Source of the DNA: Streptomyces fragilis
GTDB lineage: Bacteria; Actinomycetota; Actinomycetes; Streptomycetales; Streptomycetaceae
DNA: 64,000 nucleotides
Assembly: GCF_003112515.1 (NCBI RefSeq)
Contig: NZ_BEVZ01000005.1
Location: 124,001 to 188,000, forward strand
Reading direction: 5' to 3'
The translations under genes and the position numbers were made by a program. The notes under the pieces were generated by a model. It searched no databases and had not been told where the DNA came from. It saw only the letters and a program-made list of their open reading frames with translations. Positions 50,737 to 59,614 of this stretch are shown piece after piece. The stretch's first letter is position 1; each line of letters starts with the position of its first letter.

Positions 50737-51708
50737 TCAGGTGTCCTGCGGCGGTGGCTCGGTGGCGCGGTGGTAGCGCTCGGCGAGTGCACGCACGAGT
50801 TCGACGAGTTCCGCGGGTTCGGTCACGGTGAAGTCGAGGCCGAGCAGGCCGAGGTGGACGGCGAGCGCCTCGATGCTGTCCGCGCCGGTGTTCAGCAGGC
50901 AGCTGGTGTCGTCGATCAGCGTGATGGTGCCGATGGCTGTGTTGATCCGGTCGGCGAGCTGTTCGGCCGGTGCGTGTACGACGACCTGGGCCCGGTACCG
51001 CCAGCCGGCCGACGACACGCCCCGGCGTACCTGGTCGACGGCTTCCTCGGGGAGGTCGCGGGGGGTGAATCGGGGACCGGTCGGGGTGCGTGGGTGGAGC
51101 CGGTCCACCCGGAACGTCCGCCAGTCGCTCCGCTCGACGTCGAACGCGACGAGGTACCACCGTCGTCCCCAGTTGACCAGCCGGTACGGTTCGACCTCGC
51201 GCCGGCTCTGGGAGCCGTCGTGGCTTCGGTAGTCGCATCGCAGGCGCTCGTGGTCCCGGCAGGCGGCGGCGAGGGCGCTCAGCGTGTCGGCGTCCACCCG
51301 CGGGCCCAGGTCGTCCCGTGGTACCGCGACGGCGTACTGCTGGAGGGCGTTGACGCGGCGCCGGAGTCGGGCCGGCAGCACCTGCTCCAGTTTGGCCAGT
51401 GCGCGTAGCGAGGTTTCCTCGACCCCGGTGATGGTGCCGGCGGCGGTGCGGAGCCCGATCGCCACCGCGACCGCCTCCTCGTCGTCGAGCAGCAGGGGCG
51501 GCAGTGCGGCGCCGGCGCCGAGTCGGTAGCCGCCCATCGGGCCTCGGCTGCCGTGCACCGGATAGCCGAGGTTTCGCAGGCGTTCCACGTCGTTGCGGAC
51601 GGTGCGGGTGCTGACCGACAGCCGTTCGGCCAGTTCGGTGCCGGTCCACTCGCGGGGCGTCTGGAGCAGCGAGAGCAGGCGCAGCAGCCGCGCCGAGGTT
51701 TCCAACAT
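50737..51708 (-). CDS. WYL-domain transcriptional regulator (DeoR-type HTH)
   Basis: 323 residues. HTH_11 at the N-terminus (RLLRLLSLLQTPREWTGTEL, AERLSVSTRTVRNDVERLRN), then a WYL domain (YRLVNWGRRWYLVAFDVERS, WRTFRVDRLHPR) and a WCX-type C-terminus. YafY-like regulators sense unknown ligands or nucleic acids and usually control the adjacent gene. It diverges from an epoxide hydrolase across 42 bp containing a short inverted repeat. Confidence 0.94.
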   Translation of the reverse strand: MLETSARLLRLLSLLQTPREWTGTELAERLSVSTRTVRNDVERLRNLGYPVHGSRGPMGGYRLGAGAALPPLLLDDEEAVAVAIGLRTAAGTITGVEETSLRALAKLEQVLPARLRRRVNALQQYAVAVPRDDLGPRVDADTLSALAAACRDHERLRCDYRSHDGSQSRREVEPYRLVNWGRRWYLVAFDVERSDWRTFRVDRLHPRTPTGPRFTPRDLPEEAVDQVRRGVSSAGWRYRAQVVVHAPAEQLADRINTAIGTITLIDDTSCLLNTGADSIEALAVHLGLLGLDFTVTEPAELVELVRALAERYHRATEPPPQDT

Positions 51709-51729
51709 TTCTCGGAGTCCGCCAGAGCA

Positions 51730-51750
51730 TTAGGAACGGGTCTTACCTAA
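51730..51750. promoter_or_regulatory. Candidate WYL-regulator operator
   Basis: TTAGG (51730-51734) and CCTAA (51746-51750) flank an 11-bp spacer in the 42-bp divergent gap. It abuts the first possible ATG of the epoxide hydrolase, so binding would block both promoters. Confidence 0.45.
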
Positions 51751-52956
51751 ATGGATCTTACGCTGACGACCATGACGAACGACAGCACGATCGCCCCGTT
51801 CTGGATCGACATCCCCCAGGCCGACCTCGACGATCTCCAGCAGCGGCTGGCGCGGACCCGGTGGGCGGAGGAACTGCCCGCGGGCGAGTCGGCGCCGGCC
51901 GGCCCGGTGCCGCCCGGCTGGGAGTACGGCGTCCCGGTGGGCTACGTCAAGCAGCTGGTCGAGCGGTGGCGCACCAGCTACGACTGGCGGGCCTGGGAGG
52001 CGAAGCTGAACGCGTACCCGCAGTTCACCACTGAGATCGACGGCCAGAACATTCACTTCCTGCACGTGCGGTCGCCGGAGCCGGACGCGACACCGCTGAT
52101 CCTGACCCACGGCTGGCCGACCTCGGTGGTCGAGTGGCTGGACGTGATCGGCCCGCTCACCGACCCGCGGGCCCACGGCGGCGACCCGGCGGACGCGTTC
52201 CACCTGGTCATTCCGTCGGTGCCGGGCTTCGGCTTCTCCGGGCCGACCCGGGAGCGTGGCTGGGACCGGTACCGGGTGGCCCGGGCCTGGGCCGAGCTGA
52301 TGCGCCGGCTCGGATACGACCGGTACGGCGCGGCCGGCAACGACGGCGGGTCGCTGATCTCGCCCGAGGTGGGCCGGGTCGACCCCGAGCACGTCTGCGG
52401 CGTGCACGTGACGCAAGTCTTCTCGTTCCCGTCGGGTGACCCCGCCGAGCTGGCCGGTCTGTCCGAGGAGGAGCGCGGCAAGCTCGCGTTCGCCGAGTGG
52501 TTCACCCAGAACCGGGGCGCGCACGACAAGCTCCAGTCCACCGAGCCGCAGAATCTGGCGCACGCCCTGGCCGACTCCCCGGCCGGCCTGCTGGGCTGGC
52601 ACGCGCAGCTGCTCGGCGCTTCGCTCGACCCGGATTTCGTCCTCGCGAACGTGATGATCTACTGGCTGACCGACACGGCCGCCTCAGCCGCCCGGTTCTA
52701 CTACGAGGACGCGGCGGCGGCCCCCGTACAACAGAAGTCGAACGGCCGGGGCACCTCCGTGCCCGAGCCGACCACCGTGCCCCTCGGCCTGGCCAACTTC
52801 GCCTGGGACTTCCAGTCCATCCGGCCGTTCGCCGACCGCGACCACAAGAACATCCTGTCCTGGAACGTCTATGACCGGGGCAGCCACTTCGCCGCGCACG
52901 ACGCCCCCGACCTGCTCGTCGACGACATCCGGCAGTTCTTCGACACGGTTCGGTGA
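51751..52956 (+). CDS. Epoxide hydrolase (alpha/beta hydrolase, EHN domain)
   Basis: 401 residues. N-terminal EHN domain (APFWIDIPQADLDDLQQRLA, RTRWAEELP), then an alpha/beta hydrolase: HGWP oxyanion motif at 120-123, nucleophile Asp198 in AAGNDGGSLIS, and the catalytic His in GSHFAAHDAPD near the C-terminus. It opens epoxides with water; substrate unknown. ATG 51772 (MTNDSTIAPF) is an alternative start. The NmrA-like gene follows 62 bases downstream, likely the same operon; a WYL regulator diverges. Confidence 0.94.
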   Translation: MDLTLTTMTNDSTIAPFWIDIPQADLDDLQQRLARTRWAEELPAGESAPAGPVPPGWEYGVPVGYVKQLVERWRTSYDWRAWEAKLNAYPQFTTEIDGQNIHFLHVRSPEPDATPLILTHGWPTSVVEWLDVIGPLTDPRAHGGDPADAFHLVIPSVPGFGFSGPTRERGWDRYRVARAWAELMRRLGYDRYGAAGNDGGSLISPEVGRVDPEHVCGVHVTQVFSFPSGDPAELAGLSEEERGKLAFAEWFTQNRGAHDKLQSTEPQNLAHALADSPAGLLGWHAQLLGASLDPDFVLANVMIYWLTDTAASAARFYYEDAAAAPVQQKSNGRGTSVPEPTTVPLGLANFAWDFQSIRPFADRDHKNILSWNVYDRGSHFAAHDAPDLLVDDIRQFFDTVR

Positions 52957-53018
52957 TCCGCCGCCGGTTGCCGGCGGAGCCGCTCAGACCCCCATGTATG
53001 CGCACGAAGGGAAACCCC

Positions 53019-53861
53019 ATGTATCTCGTCATCGGTGCCACGGCTCACTTCGGACGTCAGGCGGTGGAGGAGTTGGTCGCCGCGGGTGCCCCGGTGCGGG
53101 CGCTGACCCGTACGCCGGAGCGGGCCGGGCTCCCGGAGGAAGTCGACGTGGTCCGGGGTGATCTGACCAAGCCCGAGACGCTGCCGGCGGCGCTGGCCGG
53201 CGTCGAGGCCGCCTTCCTGGTTCTGCAGTACGGGACGGATGTCGCTCCGCTGCTGGCGGCCGCGGGCCGAGCCGGGGTGCGGCGGCTGGTGTTCCTGTCC
53301 TCGGGGGCGGTCGTCCCGGGCGCCGAGCGGCAGCCCGACGTGATCGCCCAGTACCACCGCGACGTCGAGCGGGCCGTCGAGGCGTCCGGAATCGAGTGGA
53401 CGTTCCTGCGGCTGCTCTTCCCCGCCATCAACTCGTTGACGTTCGCGATGCAGCTCCAGGGCGGTGACGTCATTCGCGCGCCGTACGCCGAAGCGGCCTT
53501 CAGCGCCGTGCACGAAAGGGATGTCGCCGAGGTGGCCACGCAGATCCTGATCGGCGGCGGGCACGCGGGGCGGGTCTACGACCTGACCGGCCCCGAGTCG
53601 CTGACCCAGACACAGCAGGTCCGCATCCTCGGCGAGACGCTGGGGCGCCCGCTCACCGTCGAGGACCTCGACCCGGAGCCTGTGCTGGAGCAGATGAGCC
53701 AGTTCATGGACCCCGAGTTCCTGGCCGCGCTGTTCGCTCTCATGGCGCAGGCGGTCGGCAAGCCCGCGCCGGTCAACGACGTCATCGAGCAGATCACCGG
53801 GCACCCCGCGCGGACCTACGCCCGGTGGGCCGCGGATCACCGGGCCGACTTCGGCGGCTGA
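53019..53861 (+). CDS. NmrA-like NAD(P)-binding protein
   Basis: 280 residues. Rossmann start YLVIGATAHFGRQAVEELVA, GVRRLVFLSSGAVVPG, and SGIEWTFLRLLFPAINSLTF mark the atypical SDR/NmrA family: either sensors of NADP(H) or reductases without the Tyr-x3-Lys motif. GAAGGGAA lies just before the ATG. It follows the epoxide hydrolase, suggesting a joint detoxification or catabolic role under the WYL regulator. Confidence 0.92.
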   Translation: MYLVIGATAHFGRQAVEELVAAGAPVRALTRTPERAGLPEEVDVVRGDLTKPETLPAALAGVEAAFLVLQYGTDVAPLLAAAGRAGVRRLVFLSSGAVVPGAERQPDVIAQYHRDVERAVEASGIEWTFLRLLFPAINSLTFAMQLQGGDVIRAPYAEAAFSAVHERDVAEVATQILIGGGHAGRVYDLTGPESLTQTQQVRILGETLGRPLTVEDLDPEPVLEQMSQFMDPEFLAALFALMAQAVGKPAPVNDVIEQITGHPARTYARWAADHRADFGG

Positions 53862-53898
53862 TCAACGAGGCCGGGGCGGCATCCGCCGCCCCGGCCGT

Positions 53899-54397
53899 GT
53901 GGACGGAGAGGACGGCACGGTGGCACAGGTGCTGGGGCGACGGGAGTTGGAGAGAGCCCTGCTGGCCCGTCAGTGGCTGCTGGAACGGGCCGACGCGACC
54001 GCCGAGGAGGCGGTCACCTGGCTGGTCGGCCGTCCTGCCGGCGATCGACGGGGAGGTCGTCGCCCTGCTCCGGCAGGCGCGCGAGGTCGCCTCCGTCGCC
54101 CTGGTCACCAACGCGACCACCCGGTTGGAGCGGGACCTGGAACGGCAAGGACTCGACGGCCTCGCCGACGTGGTGGTCAACACCGCCCGGATCGGCGTGG
54201 CGAAGCCCGACCCGCGCGTCGTCCGCCATGCCGCCGAACGCCTCGGCGTCCCGGTCGGGCGCTGTCTGTTCGTCGACGACACGGAAGCCGACGTGCCGGC
54301 CGCCCAGGAGATCGGGATGACCGCGCTGCACCATCGGCGGGTCGACGACCTGCGCACGGCACCCGCACCGCTGCTCCGCCACGGCGGAGCGCGCTGA
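53899..54397 (+). pseudogene. Frameshifted, N-terminally truncated HAD hydrolase
   Basis: Two frames are needed. The first (from GTG 53899) gives GRRELERALLARQWLLERAD then EEAVTWLVG; a +1 shift near 54025 continues as AIDGEVVALLRQAREVASVA, LVTNATTRLERDLERQGLDG, KPDPRVVRHAAERLGVPVGR and CLFVDDTEADVPAAQEIG. HAD motifs II (Thr), III (Lys) and IV (DD) remain, but the N-terminal DxDxT motif is absent. Best read as a decayed gene. Confidence 0.75.
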
Positions 54398-54440
54398 ACC
54401 CGTCGTGCGGCCGAGGGAGCGCCGACTCCGCGTGCCGACT

Positions 54441-55535
54441 TCACGTGCTCCCGCCGACGCCCCCTCCCGGGCCGGAAACGGTGACCTGATCCCCCGCAGG
54501 GGCGGGGCCCACGGAGGGCTCCGTCACCGTCCGGCGTCCGCGCGGGGCGCGCGTCGGCGTGGTCAGGACGGCGAGACAGGCGACGACCAGCAGGATGCCG
54601 GCCCAGCCCAGCGACGGCAGGCGTTCGCCGACCACCAGGACGGCCAGCAGCGCCGCGACCGCGGGCTCAAGGAGGGAGAGCGTGGTCGCGGTGCTCGCCG
54701 GCACGTGGGCGAGACCCCGGCCGAAGAGGACGTAACCCAGGAACATGGGGACCAGCGCCATGTACGCGCCGACCGCGGCGTTGGACCAGGAGGCGAGCAA
54801 CGGTGCGCCGGTGACCAGCAGGACCGGCATCAGCAGCAGCCCGCCCACGCCGAAGACGGCTCCCATCGCCGCCCCGGAGGTGACGCCGCCGCTGATCAGA
54901 CGGTGGGCGGTCCAGGAGTACAGGGCGTAGGTGAGGCCGGCGGCCAGGCCGAGGGCGACGCCGAGCAGCGTCGCCCCGGTGGAGCCCGCCCCCGCGCGGC
55001 CGGACCCGGGGTCGGCGGCCTGGACGGCGCAGAGCAGGACCGTGCCGGACAGGCCCAGCGCGGCCGCACCCGTCCAACGGCGGGTCAGGCGGCGACCGTC
55101 GGCGACCCGTTCGATCAGGGCCGAGGCGAGCGGGGCGGAACCGATCGACACCACCGTGCCGACGGCGACCCCGGCCAGGTGCATGGAGGTGTAGAAGGCC
55201 AGCGGGTAGGCCCCGACCGACAGCGCCCCGAGCAGCACCACACCCGTGTGGGCGCGCAGACGCGCGGACTCCCGGCGGATGCGCGGTGCGGCGGCCAGCG
55301 CCTGGAGCAGGCCGCCCAGGCCCATCGCGACGGCGCCGATCGCCAGTGGCCCCACCGCCGGGGCGAAGGTGGCTGCGGTGCCGGTGGTGCCCCACAGCAC
55401 CGACGCCAGGAGGACGCACACCGCGCCGACCCTCGCCGAGCGGACCACGCCCGGGGAAGGGTTGTCGACCCTTCCCGGGGAACGGTCGTCGGCCACGCCC
55501 GGGGAACCGCCGCCGAGGTCTCCGGGCCGGCTCAC
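54441..55535 (-). CDS. EamA/DMT-type transporter
   Basis: 364 residues with ten hydrophobic helices in two EamA repeats (VGAVCVLLASVLWGTTGTAA; LGVALGLAAGLTYALYSWTA). Such drug/metabolite transporters export small molecules from the inner membrane. GTG 55535 overlaps the TGA of the TetR gene (GTGA), so translation is coupled and export is probably induced by the TetR ligand. The C-terminus is Pro/Gly-rich. Confidence 0.93.
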   Translation of the reverse strand: MSRPGDLGGGSPGVADDRSPGRVDNPSPGVVRSARVGAVCVLLASVLWGTTGTAATFAPAVGPLAIGAVAMGLGGLLQALAAAPRIRRESARLRAHTGVVLLGALSVGAYPLAFYTSMHLAGVAVGTVVSIGSAPLASALIERVADGRRLTRRWTGAAALGLSGTVLLCAVQAADPGSGRAGAGSTGATLLGVALGLAAGLTYALYSWTAHRLISGGVTSGAAMGAVFGVGGLLLMPVLLVTGAPLLASWSNAAVGAYMALVPMFLGYVLFGRGLAHVPASTATTLSLLEPAVAALLAVLVVGERLPSLGWAGILLVVACLAVLTTPTRAPRGRRTVTEPSVGPAPAGDQVTVSGPGGGVGGST

Positions 55536-56146
55536 AGTCGGTCCAGCAGGTCGGACGCCATCGCCCTGGCCCGTTCCAGCCGGGTGCCGGCGCCTTCCAG
55601 GCCGGCCCGGGCCATCGCGCCCTCCAGCAGGAAGGACAGGTGCTCCGCCGTCGCCCGCGCCCGCTCCGGACGGCCGGGGAGCAGCTCGTCGAGGTGCCTG
55701 GCGAGCAGGTCCTCGACCTCCTCCTTGTGCCGGCGCACCACCTCCCGGCCCTCGTCCCCGGCGGGCAGCTCGGCGGCCGCGTTCAGCAGACCGCAACCGC
55801 GGAAGCCCCGCTCGTAGGCGAAGGCGGCGTGGTCGGCGTAGGCGTCGAAGACCGCGAGGACCCGGCCGCGCGCGTCGTGGGCCGCCTCGAGCCTCTGCCG
55901 GTAGAGACCGAGCCACTCCTCGTGGCGGGCGTCGAGGTAGGCCATCACCAGGTCGGCCTTGGAGGAGAAGTTGTTGTACAGGCTCATCTTCGCCACGCCC
56001 GCCTCGGCGGTGATCGTGTCGATGCCGGTCGCCGCCACGCCGTCCGCGTAGAAACGGCGGGCCGCGGCGGCCAGCAGCCGCTCCCGGGCGGCCCCGCGCC
56101 GCCTGCCGGGGCGTGCGGTCTCCACCGGTCCGGTGCTCTCGCCCAT
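55532..56146 (-). CDS. TetR family transcriptional regulator
   Basis: 204 residues. HTH: RERLLAAAARRFYADGVAAT, GIDTITAEAGVAKMSLYNNF, then SSKADLVMAYLDAR. C-terminal ligand domain includes AFAYERGFRGCGLLNAAAEL, typical of TetR_C subgroups. AGGAGGGAG lies before the ATG. It overlaps the EamA transporter gene and has a perfect dyad upstream. Confidence 0.94.
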   Translation of the reverse strand: MGESTGPVETARPGRRRGAARERLLAAAARRFYADGVAATGIDTITAEAGVAKMSLYNNFSSKADLVMAYLDARHEEWLGLYRQRLEAAHDARGRVLAVFDAYADHAAFAYERGFRGCGLLNAAAELPAGDEGREVVRRHKEEVEDLLARHLDELLPGRPERARATAEHLSFLLEGAMARAGLEGAGTRLERARAMASDLLDRL

Positions 56147-56166
56147 CCGGCTCTCCCTCCTGGAAT

Positions 56167-56186
56167 TAGGTAGGTCAGTCTACCTA
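56167..56186 (-). promoter_or_regulatory. TetR operator for the TetR-EamA operon
   Basis: TAGGTAG (56167-56173) and CTACCTA (56180-56186) are perfect inverted repeats with a 6-bp spacer, 20 bases before the TetR ATG. The size and symmetry fit TetR dimers. Confidence 0.75.
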
Positions 56187-56476
56187 GCGAACGGCACTGC
56201 GGTGCAGCCGCTTCTCGGGGCGCCTCCCGCCGGGGCTCACGTGACGGACCCGCCCACGGTCGACGTGCCGGTACGCCCCGGGCCTGCCCGGCCACAGGGG
56301 GCTCACCGCGCACGCCCGGGGCGCGTGGCGCGCGTGAGCTCCTGCCGTTCGGGTGGCTCCACCCGGCCCGGGCTTCCCCGGCCCGCCCCGCGCTGCCGAT
56401 GCTGCGGACAGGCCGGCGCGCGGGGCGCCCGGCGCGGAGTCGGGAGTGGGAGCGCGCGGTGGAAGGCGGAAGCACG

Positions 56477-57112
56477 GTGGCGACGGGGAAGGCGGGGACA
56501 ACGACGGTGAAGACGGCGGCGTCGACGGCGGCGGCGGGGACGCGAGGAACGCGCGGGAGCCGGTGGGCGCGTTGGATGCGGGGGACGTGCGGGGCGGCGG
56601 TCGTTCTGGCCGCGGCGGCGGGGACGCCGGGCGCGGCGGGGGCGTCGACCGGGGCGCGGCCCGAGGTGACCCTGGTGTTCGACAAGAATCCGAAGCACCC
56701 GGACCGGTCCACCCTGATCCTCCGTCGCGGTGGCGAGCGGCAGGCCCGTTACCGGGCGGGCTCGGGCGACGGGAGCACCGACGACTGCGCCGCCGGGCGG
56801 GGGTGGCTGCCGGACGGGGAGTGGCGCATCGTCCTGAAGGACCGGCGGTTCAAGGGCGGCAAGGTCCGCGGCTACGGGATCCAGCTGGGTGACATGAGGT
56901 GCGCCGGGGGCGGGGCGGTGCGGACCGGCATGTTCGTCCACTCCGAGATGCACCGCGACGGCGGTCAGGGGGACACCGAGCCGCGCCGCTGGGACGGGGA
57001 GGCCGACTACCTCTCCGACGGATGCGTGAAGCTGCGGCCGGACGACATCAAGGACCTCTTCCGCAGGCTCGACGCGCTCGGCTGGCCGGAGCGGCTGCAC
57101 GTGGTCCCGTGA
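56477..57112 (+). CDS. Exported L,D-transpeptidase-like (YkuD-type) protein
   Basis: 211 residues. Signal/anchor helix near 36-57 (CGAAVVLAAAAGTPGAAG). The core GWLPDGEWRIVLKDRRFKGG then RGYGIQLGD leads to His155 in GMFVHSEM and YLSDGCVKL with Cys183, the H...S-x-G-C catalytic layout of L,D-transpeptidases. Two further cysteines (104, 142) may form a disulfide. Likely acts on peptidoglycan outside the membrane. Start GTG 56477 is chosen from a purine-rich site; earlier starts are possible. Confidence 0.75.
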   Translation: MATGKAGTTTVKTAASTAAAGTRGTRGSRWARWMRGTCGAAVVLAAAAGTPGAAGASTGARPEVTLVFDKNPKHPDRSTLILRRGGERQARYRAGSGDGSTDDCAAGRGWLPDGEWRIVLKDRRFKGGKVRGYGIQLGDMRCAGGGAVRTGMFVHSEMHRDGGQGDTEPRRWDGEADYLSDGCVKLRPDDIKDLFRRLDALGWPERLHVVP

Positions 57113-57117
57113 CGGGA

Positions 57118-57146
57118 ACGGGCGCGCCCCGGGGGAGCGCGCCCGT
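57118..57146. terminator. 10-bp terminator hairpin between converging genes
   Basis: ACGGGCGCGC and GCGCGCCCGT pair around a 9-nt loop, between the L,D-transpeptidase-like and lamin-tail gene stops. Confidence 0.7.
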
Positions 57147-57174
57147 GTGCCGGTGCGGCGGCAGGCGGCAGCGG

Positions 57175-57678
57175 TCAGCTGTGGAAGCTGATGTACCCGT
57201 TGCCGTCGCCGTCGTTCCCGGACTTGCTGTACGCGTGGACGTCCGAGAAGGAGCCGGACGGCTTGTACAGGTAGATGGTGTCGCGGTCGTTGTTCCACAT
57301 GAAGTTGCAGTTGTCGCGGTAGACCACGTTCTTGGCGTCCGAGTCCGTGCCGTTGCCGCCGCGCAGGCGGACGTAGTCGCCGGGCTGCAGCGAGTGGGAC
57401 GCGGTGAAGGTGAACGTGTTGCCGGTCGCGTCCTCCACGACGTAACCCCGCAGGTTGATCGTCGCGGTCTTCGAGTAGTTCTTCAGCGTCAGGTACTCCT
57501 GGCTGGTGTTGCCCGACGAGCAGCTGTTGCGGTCGGCGCCCGGGGCGTCGTACTGGGCGCCCCGGATCTTGAGCGCGGACTGGTACTCGGCGGCCTGCGC
57601 CGGAGCGGCGGTCAGAACACCCAGGGCGACGGTGGAGACGGCGGCCAACAGGGCCGCGCCGGCGGTGGACTTGCGCAT
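57175..57678 (-). CDS. Secreted lamin-tail domain (LTD) protein
   Basis: 167 residues with a signal peptide (AGAALLAAVSTVALGVLTAA) and one LTD immunoglobulin-like domain: EYQSALKIRGAQYDAPGADR, QEYLTLKNYSKTATINLRGY, DATGNTFTFTASHSLQPGDY, VRLRGG, then WNNDRDTIYLYKPSG. Bacterial LTD proteins are exported and often accompany nucleases or surface proteins. GAGGGGGGA lies before the ATG; the upstream stretch 57720-57770 is A+T-rich and holds the likely promoter. Confidence 0.92.
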   Translation of the reverse strand: MRKSTAGAALLAAVSTVALGVLTAAPAQAAEYQSALKIRGAQYDAPGADRNSCSSGNTSQEYLTLKNYSKTATINLRGYVVEDATGNTFTFTASHSLQPGDYVRLRGGNGTDSDAKNVVYRDNCNFMWNNDRDTIYLYKPSGSFSDVHAYSKSGNDGDGNGYISFHS

Positions 57679-57770
57679 GAGGATTCCCCCCTCGGTCGTG
57701 CGGGTGAAGCGAGGGGGGAAGTCTACGTCGGTGAATATTGTGTGACGAGGTTATGAATGTTTTGGTTCGG

Positions 57771-58796
57771 TCACGAGCGCCGGCCGTGACAGGAGTGGTA
57801 CTGGCTCCCCGACCCGCACCAGCACGCCGCGGTGGGCTCCGGCGGCCAGGGCAGGGCCCGTCCCCGGGCGGCGAGGGTGGTGGCGTACTGCGGGAGCAGC
57901 GTGGCGTCCTCGGGGGAGGCGGCCTCCGAGGCGGCGAAGGCCTCGTAGGAGGGGACGGTGCCGGAGACGATGCCCAGGTTGGGGGTGCCGGAGGCGGCGA
58001 GCTCGCGCAGGCTGGCCTCTATCGCGGCCACGTGGTCGGCGTGGGACGGATACTCCGCCGACAGCCCCGGGTAGGCGGCCAGCAGTTCGTTCAGCTCCTG
58101 CTCCGGCCAGTGCAGCACCGCCACCGGGAACGGGCGGGAGATCTCGCGGCGGAAGGCGCCCAGCTCGGCCCGCAGACGGGCGATCTCGGCGGCCAGCTCG
58201 CCCGGGTCGGAGGAGCCGAGGGACCAGACCCGCTTGGGGTCGTGCAGCTCGTCCAGGCGGACGGCCGAGGAGGAGTCGTGCAGGCGGTCGGCCAGCGAGT
58301 CCCAGGCGTCGTGGTCCGCGCCGAGCATGCGGCGCACCCGGTGCCGGCCGTAGAGGAGCGGGCGGGTCGCGGACGTGGGCTCCTGGGAGTCGCCGATCAG
58401 CAGCCGGGCCCCGTCGGTGAACGTCTCCTCGGCGAGCACCAGCTCGTCGTGGGTCTCCAGGGCCTCCGCGACGACGAGCCACGCCTCCGGCGTCCGCGGC
58501 GCCGCGGCCCGCACGCCGTCGATGATCGCGCGGGCCTCCGCGACGTGGTCGTACTGCCACAGGTTGGACGCCTTCAGCGCGCGGACCAGGTGCGGGTCGT
58601 CCAGCTCGGCCGGCGCGGCGAGCAGCCGGTCGTAGAGGGCAGTGGCCGCGGGGCGGTCGCCGCCCAGCTCGCGGTGCGCGGCGGCCCGCAGCAGCAGGGC
58701 TTCGGCGTCCGCCGGGTAGAGAGCGGCGGCGCGCTCCAGGCGGGCCGCTTCTTCGGTGTGGTCGACGGCGTTCTCTGCAGGCATGTCGGGACGCAT
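57771..58796 (-). CDS. TPR protein with C-terminal SEC-C motif
   Basis: 341 residues. TPR-like helices at the N-terminus (EAARLERAAALYPADAEALL, GDRPAATALYDRLLAAPAEL, AEARAIIDGVRAAAPRTPEA) and a C-terminal SEC-C zinc motif CWCGSGSQYHSCHG of the C-x-C-x8-C-H type. SEC-C motifs bind zinc and often mediate protein contacts, as at the SecA C-terminus. Function unknown. ATG 58796. Confidence 0.88.
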   Translation of the reverse strand: MRPDMPAENAVDHTEEAARLERAAALYPADAEALLLRAAAHRELGGDRPAATALYDRLLAAPAELDDPHLVRALKASNLWQYDHVAEARAIIDGVRAAAPRTPEAWLVVAEALETHDELVLAEETFTDGARLLIGDSQEPTSATRPLLYGRHRVRRMLGADHDAWDSLADRLHDSSSAVRLDELHDPKRVWSLGSSDPGELAAEIARLRAELGAFRREISRPFPVAVLHWPEQELNELLAAYPGLSAEYPSHADHVAAIEASLRELAASGTPNLGIVSGTVPSYEAFAASEAASPEDATLLPQYATTLAARGRALPWPPEPTAACWCGSGSQYHSCHGRRS

Positions 58797-58888
58797 GTCC
58801 TCACGGTAGCGCCGGGGTCCGACGCGGTGGGGGGAGTGGGGTCACGGTGTCGGCAGCGTCACGGTGCGGGGGGCGCGGATCGTGCTCG

Positions 58889-58928
58889 CACGCCACCCGG
58901 CGGCCGCAGGGAGCCGCCGGGTGGCGTG
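58889..58928 (-). terminator. Perfect 16-bp hairpin downstream of the M15-like gene
   Basis: The arms 58889-58904 and 58913-58928 (core CGCCACCCGGCGGC / GCCGCCGGGTGGCG) pair without mismatch around an 8-nt loop, 86 bases past the stop of the reverse-strand gene at 59015. Confidence 0.75.
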
Positions 58929-59014
58929 GGTGTGGGGGTGGAGCGGTCCGGAGCAGGCGCCCGGGCGGGGAGCCGTACCCGGGTCGGGTCCGGGCGCCTG
59001 CCGATCGGTGGACG

Positions 59015-59614
59015 TCAGAAGTAGGTGACGTCCAGGACACCGCGCTCGAACTCGTACTGGACGTAGGCGCGGCCGTGGTGGCTGTCGCGGTAGACGACGT
59101 CGCCGCGCGAGCCGCGGACGCGGTCCGCAGTGTCGCGGATGTACCTGTCCAGGCAGCGGTTCTCGCGCAGGTCGACCTTGTAGCCGTTCGCGTGGGTGTA
59201 GCGGCTGCGGCGGTCGCCCCAGTCGTTGCCGACCTCGGTGCCGTTGACGACGACCACGTTGCAGCGGCTGTCGCGCTTGAGCTTCACCAGGCCGCGGACG
59301 GTGTCCTCCTGGATGCCCTGGTAGCTGGTGCAGCGGGAGCGGTTGACGTTGTGGCAGTCGCCCGGCGAGACGCGGCGCACGCCCGCACGGTCGAGGACGC
59401 GGTCCGCCTGCCGGTCGCTGAGGCGCTCACCGGGCCGCGAGGACACGGAGTCGGCCGCGGCCGGGGCGGCGGAGGCGACCGGGGCGAAGGCCGTCAGACC
59501 GCCGGCCAGGGCGGTGGCGAGGAGGGCGGCGACGGCCCCCCTGCGCCGGCGGGCCGGTGTGGCGGAGGAGGCGGCCTCGGTGGCCGGGGCGAGCTGCTCG
59601 GTGGCGTTACGCAC
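59015..59614 (-). CDS. Secreted peptidase M15-like protein, metal site doubtful
   Basis: 199 residues with a signal peptide (residues about 26-50). The block VVVVNGTEVGNDWGDRRSRY then THANGYKVDLRENRCLDRYI matches streptomycete secreted M15-type proteins; His141-x6-Asp148 is the first zinc motif. At the end, where the family has E-x2-H-W-D, this protein has ERGVLDVTYF: the His is replaced by Val193. Four cysteines may form disulfides. Catalysis is doubtful. GTG 59614 with AAGGA ten bases upstream. Confidence 0.6.
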   Translation of the reverse strand: MRNATEQLAPATEAASSATPARRRRGAVAALLATALAGGLTAFAPVASAAPAAADSVSSRPGERLSDRQADRVLDRAGVRRVSPGDCHNVNRSRCTSYQGIQEDTVRGLVKLKRDSRCNVVVVNGTEVGNDWGDRRSRYTHANGYKVDLRENRCLDRYIRDTADRVRGSRGDVVYRDSHHGRAYVQYEFERGVLDVTYF

